64,000 nucleotides of DNA, from NCBI RefSeq assembly GCF_001927285.1, contig NZ_MSIG01000004.1, positions 1 through 64,000 on the forward strand. The letters are read 5' to 3'. Of the stretch, positions 16,800 to 25,339 are shown in pieces. Numbering within the stretch: the first letter of the stretch is position 1; every line of letters begins with the position of its first letter. A program made the translations under genes and the position numbers. The stretch comes from Mongoliimonas terrestris (GTDB lineage Bacteria; Pseudomonadota; Alphaproteobacteria; Rhizobiales; Pleomorphomonadaceae). The notes under the pieces were generated by a model that worked only from the letters and a program-made list of their open reading frames with translations, made no database searches and had not been told where the DNA came from.

Positions 16800-18236
16800 T
16801 CAGATCCCCCCGAGCCCGTCGGCGCCGATGAAGGCGATGCGGATCAGGTTGGTGGCGCCCGGGGTGCCGAACGGCACGCCGGCGGTGATGATCACCCGCT
16901 GGCCCGGCCGGCCGAAGCCCTCCTGGTAGGCGATCCGGCACGAGCGGTCGACGAGGTCGTCGAGGTTGCGCGCGTCGTCACTCACCACGCAGTGGAGGCC
17001 CCACACCACCGCCAGCCGCCGCGCCATGGCGCGGTTGGGCGAGAGCGCGATGATCGGCGTGTTCGGCCGCTCGCGGGAGGCGCGCACGCCGGTGGCGCCC
17101 GACGAGGTGAAGCACACGATGGCGGCAAGCCCCAGCGTCTCGGCGATCTGTCGGGCCGCCGACGAGATCACGTCCGCGCCGGTCTGCTGCGGGTCCGGCC
17201 GCTGGGCGTTCAGGATGGAGAGGAAATACTCGTTCTTCTCCACCTCCTCGGCCACCCGGCTCATGGTGGTGACCGCCTCCACCGGATAGGCGCCGGCGGC
17301 CGATTCGGCCGACAGCATCACCGCGTCCGCGCCCTCGAACACGGCGGTCGCCACGTCGGACACCTCCGCGCGGGTCGGCACCGGCGACTGGATCATGCTC
17401 TCCAGCATCTGGGTCGCCACCACCACTGGCTTGCCGGCCTTGCGGCAGGCGCGGGTGATGCGCTTCTGGATGCCCGGCACCGCCTCCAGCGGCATCTCCA
17501 CGCCGAGGTCACCGCGCGCCACCATGATGGCGTCGGACAGCTCCATGATCTCGTCGAGCCGCTCCACCGCCTGGGGCTTCTCGATCTTCGACATGATCCC
17601 GCACTTGCCGCGTACCACCTTGCGCACGTCGGCCACATCCTCCGGCCGCTGCACGAAGGAAAGGGCGATCCAGTCCACGTCCGCGTCGAGGGCGGCGAGA
17701 AGGTCGGCATGGTCCTTGTCGGTGAGCGCGCCGGTGGAGAGGATGGTGTCCGGCAGGCTGACGCCCTTGCGGTCCGACACCTTGCCGCCGATCTCCACCT
17801 CGGTTACCGCCACCTCGCCGTCGCAGCGCGTCACCCGCAGACGCAGCTTGCCATCGTCTATCAGCAGCCGGTGGCCGGGGCGCAGCGCCTCCAGGATCTC
17901 CGGGTGGGGCAGGTGGACACCGGTGGCGTCGCCCTCGATGCGGGCGTTGGTCAGACGGAACTCCTGACCGATCGTCAGCATCTGCGGCCCGCCGGCGAAG
18001 GTGCCGAGCCGAAGCTTCGGCCCCTGCAGGTCGGCCAGGATGCCGATCGGGCGGCCGTGCGAGACCTCGACCGCGCGGATCTTGGTGACCAGGTCGCGCA
18101 GTTTCTCGTGGGTGGTGTGGCTCATGTTGATGCGGAACACGTCCGCACCGGCCACATGGAGGCGGCCGATGGCCTCCTCGTCGGAGGAAGACGGGCCAAG
18201 CGTGGCGAGGATCTTGACCTTGCGATTGCGTCTCAT
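16800..18236 (-). CDS. pyk: pyruvate kinase
   Basis: 478 residues, the last ATP-forming step of glycolysis (phosphoenolpyruvate plus ADP to pyruvate plus ATP). Characteristic blocks are KILATLGPSSSDEE at the N-terminus, NMSHTTHE, the active-site region GIMSKIEKPQAVERLDEIM with the catalytic Lys, MVARGDLGVEMPLE for metal binding, and VATQMLESMIQSPVPTRAEVSDVATAV. The C-terminal allosteric domain is complete (ending AFIGADGLGGI). Its ATG overlaps the stop of the DUF1036 gene (ATGA), so the two are translationally coupled. Confidence 0.97.
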   Translation of the reverse strand: MRRNRKVKILATLGPSSSDEEAIGRLHVAGADVFRINMSHTTHEKLRDLVTKIRAVEVSHGRPIGILADLQGPKLRLGTFAGGPQMLTIGQEFRLTNARIEGDATGVHLPHPEILEALRPGHRLLIDDGKLRLRVTRCDGEVAVTEVEIGGKVSDRKGVSLPDTILSTGALTDKDHADLLAALDADVDWIALSFVQRPEDVADVRKVVRGKCGIMSKIEKPQAVERLDEIMELSDAIMVARGDLGVEMPLEAVPGIQKRITRACRKAGKPVVVATQMLESMIQSPVPTRAEVSDVATAVFEGADAVMLSAESAAGAYPVEAVTTMSRVAEEVEKNEYFLSILNAQRPDPQQTGADVISSAARQIAETLGLAAIVCFTSSGATGVRASRERPNTPIIALSPNRAMARRLAVVWGLHCVVSDDARNLDDLVDRSCRIAYQEGFGRPGQRVIITAGVPFGTPGATNLIRIAFIGADGLGGI

Positions 18237-18796
18237 CGAGACCCGTTTCCCTCTCTGGTGGGTTGGTAGAGGTGGATCGTCCAACTGCGCTGTTCGGCGG
18301 TATCGATTTCGAAGAAGCCCGTCCGCTCGTATCCCCTGGCCACGCAGTCCTCCACCCCGAGGATGGTGAACATCTTGCGTCGCGTGCACATGAATGACTT
18401 GCCGCCCCATTCGCCGCCGCGCTGGCTGTCGACGGCGTAGAGGTAGTAGTAGCGCGATCCGAGGGCGCCCGGCAGCAAGGTGCCGCAACTGTCGCCCGGG
18501 ATGTTCCACCACCCTTCCGTGCGCCATCCGTCCGTGGCCTTGTAGCCGATGGCCACCGAGACTGTGGATTGCGTCTTGTTGCAAAGTCTGAGGTCGGCGC
18601 GAGCGCCGGATGCACCGAATAAAAGGAAAGCCGTGGCACCGGCCATGGCGAACATCGCCCGCTTCAGCCGTCGCGCCCGCTTCGGCGCCGCCGGTTCCCG
18701 CCCAAGGTCTCCATCGAGGGTGACCGGGCATGAAGGGCGTCCGCCGAACCGGCCGAGCGTGGTGCGCGCACCGCGCTCGTTACGTCCCGCTCCCAT
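18233..18796 (-). CDS. DUF1036 domain-containing exported protein
   Basis: 187 residues. A basic stretch (KRARRLKRA) is followed by a hydrophobic signal segment and the cleavage-like ASGARAD, then the DUF1036 domain: LRLCNKTQSTVSVAIGYK, GWRTEGWWNIPGDSC, RYYYLYAVDSQRGGEWGGK and FMCTRRKMFTI. The four cysteines probably form disulfides in the periplasm. The function is unknown. The start at 18796 follows AAGGAT; 18817 is an alternative. It is coupled to pyk by ATGA overlap, a neighbourhood I recall from related genomes. Confidence 0.88.
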   Translation of the reverse strand: MGAGRNERGARTTLGRFGGRPSCPVTLDGDLGREPAAPKRARRLKRAMFAMAGATAFLLFGASGARADLRLCNKTQSTVSVAIGYKATDGWRTEGWWNIPGDSCGTLLPGALGSRYYYLYAVDSQRGGEWGGKSFMCTRRKMFTILGVEDCVARGYERTGFFEIDTAEQRSWTIHLYQPTREGNGSR

Positions 18797-19013
18797 CGTG
18801 ATCCTTAACGACGTCATCCGCTGGCGCCCGTCTTATCGCGTGAGGGGTCGCGCGGTGTCAACTGCCGGAACGGCATGACGGCCCGCCCGTTTCCCTTGAC
18901 CCATGCGGTTTTTGCATGGATTGCTGCTCTCCCGGTTCCGTCCGCCGCCGGGCCCCTCGGCGCCGGACGCCCGCGCGAATCGCGGCCGGGTGTTCGTATT
19001 CTGATTACGCCAT

Positions 19014-19904
19014 TCAAGACCTTGGGCGGGCGATGAAAATGCCCGCCAGGATCAACATGCCCCCAAGTCCCTGCTCCAGGCCGATGGCTTCGCCGAGCAC
19101 CGCCCAGGCGATCAGCGCCGCCGCCACCGCCTCTAGGAAGATCACCAGCGACGAGAAGGCCGCCGGCAAGGTCCCGAGCGCGAAGGCGAGCAGCCCCTGG
19201 CCGCCCGCGTGGCTGATGAAGGCGAGCCCGAAGAGCGCCGCGACGCCGCCAAGCGATGCCGGCAGCAGCGTCGGCTCCAGCACCGCCGCGACGCCAAGAA
19301 GCGCCACCGCCGTGACGACGCTCGACGCGAACGTGGCCGCGCCGGTCGCCACCGTCCGCCGCGCCACCCGGAGCGCCAGGAAATAGCCGCCGAAGAACAG
19401 GGATGTGATGATGCCGTAGACGTCGCCGAGGATCCGGTCGGGCGCCAGCGCATAGGAGCCGCCGAGCAGCACCCCGCCGCCCGCCACGCAAAGGGCGAGG
19501 CCGAGGAGCGTGGACCGGTCCACCCGCTCGCCGATCACCGCCCACGAGCCGAGCACGACCCAGAGCGGCGCCATCGTGGCGAGGAAGGTCGCGTTGGCGA
19601 CCGTGGTGTTCATGATGGCGAGGTGCCAGAACACGAGGTCGCCGGCGAACAGCGCCCCCGCCATCAGCACGGCGGGCGTACGGAAGGCCGCCGCCATCGC
19701 CGCCGACCCGGCTTCCGACCGGGCCCAGACGTAGAGGATGGGCAGCGCCAGGGCGACCCGCCAGAAGGCGCTGGCGAACGGACCCACGTCCGCGAGGCGG
19801 ACCATCACGGGCGAGACGCCCATCGCCATGGCGCCGAGGACGAGCGCCGCGAAGGCGGTGGCGAACGGCGAGACCGGCGGAGCGGCGGACTTGGAGACGG
19901 ACAT
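19014..19904 (-). CDS. EamA/DMT family transporter
   Basis: 296 residues with ten hydrophobic helices in two EamA repeats. The first contains SPVMVRLADVGPFASAFWR and MAPLWVVLGSWAVIGERV; the second GLAFISHAGGQGLLAFALG and FLEAVAAALIAWAVLGEAI. It is a probable inner-membrane exporter of a metabolite that cannot be named. The frame is open to 20039, but the ATG at 19904 begins the conserved protein; no strong ribosome site is seen. It is divergent from the N-formylglutamate amidohydrolase gene. Confidence 0.9.
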   Translation of the reverse strand: MSVSKSAAPPVSPFATAFAALVLGAMAMGVSPVMVRLADVGPFASAFWRVALALPILYVWARSEAGSAAMAAAFRTPAVLMAGALFAGDLVFWHLAIMNTTVANATFLATMAPLWVVLGSWAVIGERVDRSTLLGLALCVAGGGVLLGGSYALAPDRILGDVYGIITSLFFGGYFLALRVARRTVATGAATFASSVVTAVALLGVAAVLEPTLLPASLGGVAALFGLAFISHAGGQGLLAFALGTLPAAFSSLVIFLEAVAAALIAWAVLGEAIGLEQGLGGMLILAGIFIARPRS

Positions 19905-20029
19905 GGAGGGGTTGCGTCGATCGGGTCTGATGATGGAGCGGGCGCGCGGGGGTGGCGAGGTCTGGCAAGCGCGGGCAAGACTGCCTATTGTCTGGGCGTT
20001 GTAAACGGGATCGGGGGTTTGGGACAGGC

Positions 20030-20884
20030 GTGACGTCATCTTTTCAGCCGGTCGAGACCATCGCGGGCGATTGGTCGGCCGGCATGCTCCTCCTCTGCGA
20101 TCACGCCTCCAACGCCTTGCCGCCGGACTACGGCGACCTCGGCCTCCCGGCGCCCGAATTCCGCCGCCACATCGCCTACGACATCGGCGCCGCCGCGGTC
20201 ACCCGCCGGCTCGCCGCCCTGTCGGGTGCGCCGGCCCTGATGACCACCTATTCGCGCCTCCTGATCGACCCGAACCGGGGCGAGGACGACCCGACCCTCC
20301 TGATGCGCCTCTCCGACGGCGCCATCATCCCCGGCAACGCCCGCTCGGACGGCGCCGAGCGCACCCGCCGCCTGGAGCGCTTCCACCGGCCCTACCACGA
20401 CGCGATCGCCGCGCACCTCGACGCGGCGTCGGCCGTCGGCGCGGCGCCGGTCATCGTCTCCATCCATTCCTTCACGCCCGCCTGGAAGAGCGTGCCGCGG
20501 CCCTGGCACGTGGGTCTCCTCTGGGACCTGGACGACCGCCTCGCCCATCCGCTGGTCGCGGCGCTCCAGCGCGAGCCCGGCCTCGTCGTCGGCGACAACG
20601 AGCCCTACGACGGGGCCTTGAAGAAGGACACGCTCTACCGCCACGGCACGCTGCGCGGCCTTGCCCACGGTCTGGTGGAGATCCGCCAGGACCTGATCGA
20701 GGCCGCGGCGGACGCCGACGCCTGGGGCGACCTCCTGTGGCGGCTCCTCCGCCCCATTCTGGCCGACCCGACGCTCCATACTGTCCGCCACTACGGCTCG
20801 CGTGCCGACCACCGGGCCGGCCGTCCTGCCGTTCCGCTCGGCAAGACACCCGCCCGTCATCTGACCGAGGACCCGCCGTCATGA
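20030..20884 (+). CDS. N-formylglutamate amidohydrolase family protein
   Basis: About 284 residues. The family hydrolyses N-formyl-L-glutamate to glutamate and formate in one histidine degradation route (HutG), but many members have other or unknown amidase roles. Visible blocks are LLCDHASNALPPDYG, the metal-region RLLIDPNRGEDDP, IVSIHSFTPAW and VGDNEPYDG. No hut genes are adjacent, so the assignment to histidine breakdown is weak. The start is a GTG at 20030 giving VTSSFQPVE; an ATG further in would remove conserved sequence. The stop overlaps the DUF1244 start (ATGA). Confidence 0.86.
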   Translation: MTSSFQPVETIAGDWSAGMLLLCDHASNALPPDYGDLGLPAPEFRRHIAYDIGAAAVTRRLAALSGAPALMTTYSRLLIDPNRGEDDPTLLMRLSDGAIIPGNARSDGAERTRRLERFHRPYHDAIAAHLDAASAVGAAPVIVSIHSFTPAWKSVPRPWHVGLLWDLDDRLAHPLVAALQREPGLVVGDNEPYDGALKKDTLYRHGTLRGLAHGLVEIRQDLIEAAADADAWGDLLWRLLRPILADPTLHTVRHYGSRADHRAGRPAVPLGKTPARHLTEDPPS

Positions 20885-21186
20885 CCGACTTCGACGAGAA
20901 GACCCGCATTGAACTGGAGGCTGCTGCCTTCCGCCGCCTCTTGCAGCACCTGTCGGAGCGCTCCGACGTGCAGAACATCGACCTCATGAATCTGGCCGGC
21001 TTCTGCCGCAACTGCCTCGCCAACTGGTACAAGGACGCCGCCGACGCCAAGGGTCTCCCCCTCACCAAGGAGGAGAGCCGCGCGCTCGTCTACGGCATGC
21101 CCTACGCCGAATGGCAGGCGAAGAACCAGCGCGAGACGACCGCCGACAGCCTCGCCGCCTTCGAGAAGAATCGCCCGCAGCACTGA
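20881..21186 (+). CDS. DUF1244 domain-containing protein
   Basis: 101 residues, a small soluble helical protein matching DUF1244 throughout: FRRLLQHLSERSDVQNIDLMNLAGFCRNCLANWY, then ALVYGMPYAEWQAK. The conserved CRNC motif is present and may bind metal. The function is unknown. It is translationally coupled to the preceding amidohydrolase (ATGA), which suggests a shared pathway. The length matches the family. Confidence 0.92.
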   Translation: MTDFDEKTRIELEAAAFRRLLQHLSERSDVQNIDLMNLAGFCRNCLANWYKDAADAKGLPLTKEESRALVYGMPYAEWQAKNQRETTADSLAAFEKNRPQH

Positions 21187-21468
21187 CCGCGTCCCACGCC
21201 GTCCGCGCGTGAGCCGATCGACGGATGCACTCTTCGGCATCCGCCGGTCACGCAATCTTAACCAAGCCGGCTCCACTTGCTTGGCCGAGGCCGCCGCGGC
21301 CCCGAGGGCCGCCGCGGTCCTTCGGGTCGGATCGGCTGTGGTCAACCGCAGTTTCCGCGTGATCGACCCGGCCCCGGTGCGCTAAACACACGCCCACCCG
21401 TCCGGCCGGTCGTTCAAGACCGGGCCGGCCCAGAGACTGTCGAAGAGACTGACGAGAGGTCGATCACC
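21187..21468. other. gap upstream of gapR
   Basis: 282 bases with no supported gene. It holds the probable promoter of gapR; no consensus -35/-10 pair is clear. Confidence 0.35.
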
Positions 21469-21723
21469 ATGGTCGCAGAAGTCGCGGATACCGGCGTCGC
21501 CGCCGACGAGTTGAAGCAGTTCATCGAGCGCATCGAGCGCCTCGAGGAAGAAAAGAAGGCGATCGCCGACGACGTCCGCGACGTCTATGCCGAGGCGAAG
21601 GGCCGGGGCTACGACGTGAAGGCCATCCGCGCCATCGTCCGCCTGCGCGCCAAGGAGCCGCACGAGCGCGAAGAGGAAGAGGCGATCCTGGAGCTCTACA
21701 AGAGCGCGCTCGGGATGGCGTGA
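21469..21723 (+). CDS. gapR: DUF2312 nucleoid-associated protein GapR
   Basis: 84 residues, a short coiled-coil protein of the DUF2312 family: [20 protein letters not shown], then [22 protein letters not shown], then [15 protein letters not shown]. In Caulobacter GapR binds AT-rich overtwisted DNA ahead of polymerases and is needed for replication and chromosome dynamics. The family is nearly restricted to alphaproteobacteria. The length is typical (about 80-90). The start ATG follows a GAGAGG site by about eight bases. Confidence 0.93.
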   Translation: MVAEVADTGVAADELKQFIERIERLEEEKKAIADDVRDVYAEAKGRGYDVKAIRAIVRLRAKEPHEREEEEAILELYKSALGMA

Positions 21724-21766
21724 GGCCCGGCGCGCCGGGCCATCCGGCGCCGCGCGCCCGTGATCC

Positions 21767-22675
21767 CTATCCGGCCATCGCGCCGTCCGGCGGCAGCGTG
21801 GCGGCGCGCAGCCGAGCCGCGTCGCGGCCGGGCGGGGCGCCGAACAGGCGGGCGTACTCGCGGCTGAACTGGCTCGGGCTCTCGTAGCCGACCGCAAAGC
21901 CGATGGAGGCGGCGTCGGCCGACTGCGCCATCAGCATCCGCCGCGCCTCCTGCAGGCGGATCTGCTTCTGGTACTGCAGCGGGCTCAGCGTCGTCACCGC
22001 CTTGAAATGCCGGTGCAGCGAGGCCGGGCTCATGCCCGCCACCTCGGCCACCCGGTCGACCGCGAAGGCGTCCGCATAGTGGGCCCGGATCCAGGCGATC
22101 GCCCGGCCGACCCGCGACAGCCGGCTGTCGGCGCGGGCGATCTGGCGCAGGAGCCGGCCCTGCTTGCCGCAGAGCAGCCGGTAGAGGATCTCCCGCTCGA
22201 TCAGCGGCGCCACTACCGGAATGTCCTCCGGCCGGTCCAGGAGGCCGACGAGCCGGGCGGCGGCGTCGAGCAGTTCGTCGCTCACCGCGCACACGGCGAG
22301 CCCCGCCGAACAGTCGGCGTCCATCCCGCCGTCCCCCATGTCGATCAGCACGTCGGCGAGCAGCTTCGGCTCCAGCGCCAGACTCGCCGCCAGGTAGGGC
22401 GCCTCCGGGCTGGCGCGATGGATGCCGCCGGTCACCGGCAGGTCGACCGAGACGATCAGGTATTTCGCCGCGTCATACTCGTAGCTCTCCTCGCCCAGCA
22501 TCAGCCGCTTGGAGCCCTGGGCGACGAAGGAGACGACCGGATTGTAGAGCGTGCCCATGGGCAGCGTCGGCGTGGTGGAGCGCATGAGCGCGAGCCGGGG
22601 AACGGCGGTCTGGCGCCGTCCTTCGGCGCTGTGCCGGTCGATCAGGTCCTTGAGGAGGGTGATGGAAGCATGCAT
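21767..22675 (-). CDS. AraC family transcriptional regulator
   Basis: 302 residues. The N-terminal ligand domain (AraC_N type; NPVVSFVAQGSKRLMLGEESYEYD) is followed by two AraC helix-turn-helix motifs in the last 100 residues: VDRVAEVAGMSPASLHRHFKAVTTLSPLQYQKQIR and AASIGFAVGYESPSQFSREYARLFG. This subfamily is often found divergent from an oxidoreductase that it regulates, as here with the aldo/keto reductase. The start at 22675 follows GAGGAT. The 285-base gap to the reductase contains the 27-bp repeats. Confidence 0.92.
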   Translation of the reverse strand: MHASITLLKDLIDRHSAEGRRQTAVPRLALMRSTTPTLPMGTLYNPVVSFVAQGSKRLMLGEESYEYDAAKYLIVSVDLPVTGGIHRASPEAPYLAASLALEPKLLADVLIDMGDGGMDADCSAGLAVCAVSDELLDAAARLVGLLDRPEDIPVVAPLIEREILYRLLCGKQGRLLRQIARADSRLSRVGRAIAWIRAHYADAFAVDRVAEVAGMSPASLHRHFKAVTTLSPLQYQKQIRLQEARRMLMAQSADAASIGFAVGYESPSQFSREYARLFGAPPGRDAARLRAATLPPDGAMAG

Positions 22676-22809
22676 GGCCGGATCCTCGCCGTCGCCGCGG
22701 CGTTCGGCAAGGGGGGCAGGCCACGCGCCGGCATGTCCGAGAGGATCGTGCAAGGATCGGAGAGCATCGCGCTACCGGAGGCACGGCCCTTGGTGCGATC
22801 TCTCCCCCT

Positions 22810-22946
22810 GCGGCCCCGCCGCCGTCTCGTCCCCCCTGGCGGCGCTGCCGCCTTCTTGTCTAAACGCGGCCCTGCCGCCGTCTTGTCTCAACGCGGCCTT
22901 GCCGCCGTCTAGTCCTAACGCGGCCCCGCCGTTGTCCCGTCCGCCA
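22810..22946. repeat. 27-bp tandem repeat array, about five copies
   Basis: Three exact-length 27-base units start at 22839, 22866 and 22893, flanked by degenerate units at about 22810 and 22920. The units begin GCGGCCCTGCCGCCG or a close variant, followed by TCTTGTCT and AAC. The array lies between the AraC regulator and the aldo/keto reductase, ending 15 bases before the reductase start. Confidence 0.8.
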
Positions 22947-22960
22947 CCGGAGACCATCCC

Positions 22961-24007
22961 ATGCGCTACACCATGCTCGGCCGCACCGGCCTCTTCGTGT
23001 CCGAACTCTGCCTCGGCACCATGACCTTCGGCGGCCAGGAGGGCCTCTGGGGCCAGATCGGCCAGCTCGGCCAGAGCGAGGCCAACGCCCTGGTGAAGAC
23101 CGCCTTCGACGCCGGCATCACCTTCATCGACACCGCCAACGTCTACGCCGAAGGCCGGTCGGAGACGATCACCGGCCAGGCGATCCGCGACCTCCGCCTG
23201 CCCCGCGACGAACTGGTGATCGCCACCAAGGTGTTCGGCCGCGTCGGACCGGGCCCGAACGGCACCGGCGCCTCGCGCGCCCACATTCTCGCCGAGGCGC
23301 GCAACAGCCTGAAGCGGCTGCAGCTCGACCACATCGACCTCTACCAGCTGCACGGCTTCGACGCCGCGACCCCGATCGAGGAGACGCTGGAGGCGCTCGA
23401 CACGCTCGTCCGCCAGGGGCTCGTGCGCTACGTGGGCGTCTCCAACTGGGCGGCCTGGCAGGTCGCCAAGGCGCTCGGCATCGCGCAGCGGCGCAACCTC
23501 GCCCCGCCGCGCTCGCTGCAGGCCTACTACACGCTCGCCGGCCGCGACCTGGAACGGGAGATCGTGCCGATGCTCGCGTCCGAAGGCGTCGGCCTGATGG
23601 TGTGGAGCCCGCTCGCCGGTGGCTTCCTCTCCGGCAAGTACGACCGCGACGGCAGCACCACCGAGGGCCGGCGGGCCACCTTCGACTTCCCGCCCATCGA
23701 CAAGGACCGGGGCTTCGCCGCCGTCGAGGCCATGCGCCCGATCGCGGCCGCCCACGGGGCGACGGTGGCCCAGGTGGCGCTCGCCTGGCTCCTGCACCAG
23801 CCGGTCGTCACCAGCGTGATCGTCGGCGCCAAGCGGGTCGACCAGCTGGTCGACAACATCGGCGCCACCGGCGTCCGCCTCACCGACGCCGACCTTGAGG
23901 CGCTCAACGCCGTCAGCGCGCTCGCGCCGGAATATCCCGGCTGGATGATCGAGCGCCAGGGCGCCTACCGCAAGGGCTTGATGCCGGCGGCCATGACCAC
24001 CCGCTAA
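22961..24007 (+). CDS. aldo/keto reductase
   Basis: 348 residues, NADPH-dependent TIM-barrel reductase of the YajO/YghZ-like group. The tetrad is Asp and Tyr in FIDTANVYAEGRSE, Lys in VIATKVFGRVG and His in YQLHGFDAATP. The C-terminal NADPH signature is TSVIVGAKRVDQLVDNIGA. Members reduce aldehydes or act on xenobiotic carbonyls; the substrate is unassigned. The divergent AraC regulator and the repeat array immediately upstream suggest inducible control. Confidence 0.92.
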   Translation: MRYTMLGRTGLFVSELCLGTMTFGGQEGLWGQIGQLGQSEANALVKTAFDAGITFIDTANVYAEGRSETITGQAIRDLRLPRDELVIATKVFGRVGPGPNGTGASRAHILAEARNSLKRLQLDHIDLYQLHGFDAATPIEETLEALDTLVRQGLVRYVGVSNWAAWQVAKALGIAQRRNLAPPRSLQAYYTLAGRDLEREIVPMLASEGVGLMVWSPLAGGFLSGKYDRDGSTTEGRRATFDFPPIDKDRGFAAVEAMRPIAAAHGATVAQVALAWLLHQPVVTSVIVGAKRVDQLVDNIGATGVRLTDADLEALNAVSALAPEYPGWMIERQGAYRKGLMPAAMTTR

Positions 24008-24030
24008 GGCGTTCCGAACGCTCGTTGATC

Positions 24031-24060
24031 GGGCCGACTCCCGCGTTCGGGAGTCGGCCC
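24031..24060 (+). terminator. perfect hairpin after aldo/keto reductase
   Basis: The perfect 13-bp inverted repeat GGGCCGACTCCCG / CGGGAGTCGGCCC has a four-base loop, 23 bases after the stop codon. There is no T-run, so termination may be inefficient or rho-assisted. Confidence 0.6.
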
Positions 24061-24130
24061 GGCGCACCGGGCGACCGGACCGCCGCTCCGCCGCGACGAG
24101 GCCATTTCGGTCGATCCGACCGATCGCCGC

Positions 24131-24173
24131 TTGCATCTGGTTTGATGTTGAACTATATAGTTTGATATTGAAC
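24131..24173 (+). promoter_or_regulatory. promoter with overlapping MarR-type operator
   Basis: -35 TTGCAT (24131-24136), a 17-base spacer and -10 TATATA (24154-24159). Two direct repeats TTTGATRTTGAAC at 24141-24153 and 24161-24173 (20-base period) and the palindrome AACTATATAGTT at 24151-24162 cover the -10 and the start site. This AT-rich island in GC-rich DNA is a probable binding site for the MarR regulator encoded by the second gene of the operon. Confidence 0.7.
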
Positions 24174-24187
24174 CAATGGAGGCGACG

Positions 24188-25339
24188 ATGACGAACCGGC
24201 GTGTATTCCTCACCCTTTTCGGCGGCGGCGTGGTGCTCGCCGCCACGAGCGCGACGCTCTGGGCCACCACCCGTGACCCGGCCGGCGCCCGCCGCCCGTG
24301 GGAGACGGCGGGGCAGGGCGGCGAGGCGGATCCGCGCCGGCGGGCGCTCTCCTTCGCGGTGCTCGCCCCCAACCCGCACAACCGCCAGCCCTGGGTGGCG
24401 GATCTCTCGGTGCCGGAGGTCCTGACCCTCTTCTGCGATCCGGACCGGCGGTTGCCGCACACGGATCCGTTCGACCGGCAGATCACCATCGGCCTCGGCT
24501 GCTTCCTGGAGCTTCTCGCCCTTGCGGCGGCCGAGGACGGCTACCGCACGGACATCGCCGTCTTCCCCGACGGCGCGCCGCAGCCGCGCCTCGACGGCCG
24601 GCCTGTCGCGCGGGTCCGCTTCATTCGGGACGAGGCGGTCGCCCGCGATCCGCTGTTCGCTGCCGTGCTCGACCGCCGTTCCAACAAGGAGGCCTACGAC
24701 ACGACCCGGCCGGTGGCGACGGAGAGCCTTGCCGCGATCGCGGCCGCAGCACGCGTCCATCCGGTCGCCTTCACCAACGACCCGGCCCGGGTGGCCGCTC
24801 TCCGCGGCCAAGCCTTCGATGCGCTCCGCACGGAGATGACCACCTACGCGACCGCCAAGGAGAGCGTCGACCTGTTGCGCATCGGCAAACGGGAGATCGA
24901 GGCGAACCCGGACGGCATCGACCTCCCGGGCCCCGTCTTCGAGGCGCTTCAGCTTGCCGGCATGATGCCGCGCGACGCCATGTTGGACACCACGTCCGAC
25001 GTCTTCGCCCAGCAGCTCGCCGCCATGAAGGTCCCGTTCGACACCGCCATGGCGTTTGTCTGGACGATCACCCCGGGCAACAGCCGCGCGGAGCAGATCG
25101 AGGCAGGGCGTGACTGGGTCCGCCTCAACCTTGCGGCCACGCGCCTCGGCGTCGCCATGCATCCGTTCAGCCAGGCCCTGCAGGAGTTCGCCGAGATGCG
25201 CCCGCACTTCGACGGCCTGCGACAGGCGCTCGGCATTCCGCCGGAGCATACGCTGCAAATGTTTGCCCGGCTCGGCTATGGTCCCTCGGTGAAGGCTGGC
25301 CCCCGCTGGCCCTATGAAACGCGGATCAGGGCGGCATGA
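24188..25339 (+). CDS. Acg-like nitroreductase family protein with N-terminal signal
   Basis: 383 residues. The start has a Tat-like signal (TNRRVFLTLFGGGVVLAATSA). The body resembles nitroreductase/Acg-type flavoproteins: LAPNPHNRQPWVADL, the FMN-contact region DRRSNKEAYD and the late NLAATRLGVAMHPFSQALQEF. The family binds FMN and may reduce nitro compounds or quinones or store flavin; no substrate can be named. The ATG at 24188 follows GGAGG by five bases, so the ATG at 24176 is part of the ribosome site. It is co-transcribed with marR (ATGA overlap). Confidence 0.8.
   Translation: MTNRRVFLTLFGGGVVLAATSATLWATTRDPAGARRPWETAGQGGEADPRRRALSFAVLAPNPHNRQPWVADLSVPEVLTLFCDPDRRLPHTDPFDRQITIGLGCFLELLALAAAEDGYRTDIAVFPDGAPQPRLDGRPVARVRFIRDEAVARDPLFAAVLDRRSNKEAYDTTRPVATESLAAIAAAARVHPVAFTNDPARVAALRGQAFDALRTEMTTYATAKESVDLLRIGKREIEANPDGIDLPGPVFEALQLAGMMPRDAMLDTTSDVFAQQLAAMKVPFDTAMAFVWTITPGNSRAEQIEAGRDWVRLNLAATRLGVAMHPFSQALQEFAEMRPHFDGLRQALGIPPEHTLQMFARLGYGPSVKAGPRWPYETRIRAA

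Noticed and set aside
22551..23024. Plus-strand frame across the 27-bp repeat encoding a Pro/Ser repeat peptide
   Set aside because: It runs into the aldo/keto reductase in another frame and has no domain or ribosome site; the repeat is better treated as intergenic DNA.
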